In this document: one piece after another, positions 6,669-7,056 of the stretch | Layout: every line of letters begins with the position of its first letter | How positions within the stretch are numbered: the stretch's first letter is position 1 | From: Clostridiales bacterium | GTDB taxonomy: Bacteria; Bacillota; Clostridia; Oscillospirales; JAAYXM01 | Direction: 5' to 3' | Assembly (NCBI GenBank): GCA_012515925.1 | Contig: JAAYXM010000107.1 | Coordinates: 1 to 7,056, forward strand | DNA length: 7,056 bases | Program-made: the position numbers and the translations under genes | The notes under the pieces: generated by a model | Database searches by the model: none | The model's input: the letters and a program-made list of their open reading frames with translations, nothing else | Told to the model about the DNA's origin: nothing

Positions 6669-7056
6669 TGGAAGCGCGGGGGGTATATCTTCCGCCGGCA
6701 GATACACCGCCTCAACAACCGTGTCATGCCAGACGTAAAAACTGTACGATGGGTTATAGCTTATAATCTTCCCGTCACGCATCCAATACGCAAAGCTCTG
6801 TCCGGCGGGAGCGCCTGCCGCGCTTACGCTGACTTTACTGTTATAAGTATAGGGAGATACTCCGTCCTGTGTGCTGCCGGAAACCGTCACGTTATACTGC
6901 GTTGATTCCTGTTCGCCATACTGGGCTATGAAGAACGTGTCCTTTGAATTAATCTGAGATTTCGTTACCGTCTCACCGGACAGGATTGTTAAACTGCCCG
7001 CCGCCCAGTTCCGGAATTCATATCCGACGGAAAATGCCTCGGGCGCCGAGATGGAT
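6351..7056 (-). CDS. C-terminal part of an exported InlB-B/Flg_new-repeat protein (5' end outside window)
   Basis: Reading from 7055, 234 codons are open to the TAG at 6353-6351. The true start lies beyond the right edge. A GTG at 6890 is in frame but is not the start, because recognisable repeat sequence continues upstream of it. Visible residues 1-55 (with GYEFRNW, 11-17, and DTFFIAQYGE) and 52-118 (YNVTVSG, then FAYW 88-91, and VVEAVY) resemble divergent InlB B-repeat/Flg_new β-grasp-like units, which are common on Gram-positive surface proteins. After a Pro-rich linker (PAEDIPPALPQ) residues about 130-234 form a β-rich C-terminal domain (see separate entry). There is no LPXTG motif, hydrophobic tail, or SLH repeat at this C-terminus, so any anchoring must be N-terminal or non-covalent. 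Function is unknown; its place directly upstream of a secreted lyase suggests a surface or binding role in the same glycan system. Confidence 0.82.
   Translation of the reverse strand, partial: SISAPEAFSVGYEFRNWAAGSLTILSGETVTKSQINSKDTFFIAQYGEQESTQYNVTVSGSTQDGVSPYTYNSKVSVSAAGAPAGQSFAYWMRDGKIISYNPSYSFYVWHDTVVEAVYLPAEDIPPALPQTIMDAPKKIGDKAVFAAERTTPAGFEMIESGILLTDNAVNATGSTFNTETPGVIKAIAQSGEPNGQFTARCDDADGTWYARAYMIYINVNTGEHTVVYSNIESI

Noticed and set aside
6351..6890. A complete 179-codon gene starting at GTG 6890
   Set aside because: The same frame stays open to the window edge and contains related repeat sequence upstream of the GTG, so the gene is longer and merely cut by the window.

Overview
The window holds two genes, both on the minus strand and both cut by the window edges. 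Transcription runs from right to left. The right-hand gene (7056 to 6351) is the 3' end of a secreted or surface protein with InlB-B/Flg_new-type β-repeats and a C-terminal β-rich domain. After a 68-bp gap with a strong perfect hairpin comes the start (ATG at 6282, with a GGGGAGG Shine-Dalgarno) of a giant exported protein. Its reading frame stays open for all 2,094 codons to the left edge. I read this frame triplet by triplet and found no stop and no frameshift.

The giant protein is a modular polysaccharide lyase of the heparinase II/III superfamily. It has a signal peptide (about 1-39), then about 1,200 residues of non-catalytic β-modules. Four copies of a carbohydrate-binding-like module (M1-M4) are interleaved with five Ig-like BIG_2-type modules (B1-B5), in the order M1-M2-B1-M3-B2-B3-M4-B4-B5. 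The lyase follows from about residue 1241: an α/α-toroid with an embedded four-cysteine zinc-ribbon-like motif, then the heparinase II/III C-terminal β-sandwich with an H-x-H-D motif. The window ends within or just after that sandwich. The protein's C-terminus, and any anchor such as SLH, dockerin or sortase signal, lies outside.

The organism is most likely a Bacillota member of clostridial type from a polysaccharide-rich habitat such as gut, rumen or digester. This inference rests on the strong GGGGAGG ribosome binding site, the combination of BIG_2 and InlB-type repeats in very large exported proteins, and moderate base composition. No marker gene is present, so genus and species cannot be given.

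The two genes share strand and short spacing, and both encode exported proteins. They may belong to one polysaccharide-utilisation cluster: one protein binding or displaying at the surface, the other binding and cleaving an acidic (uronate-containing) glycan. The substrate cannot be read from the sequence. No RNA gene, CRISPR array, insertion sequence or attachment site was seen. All plus-strand open frames are antisense shadows of these two genes.
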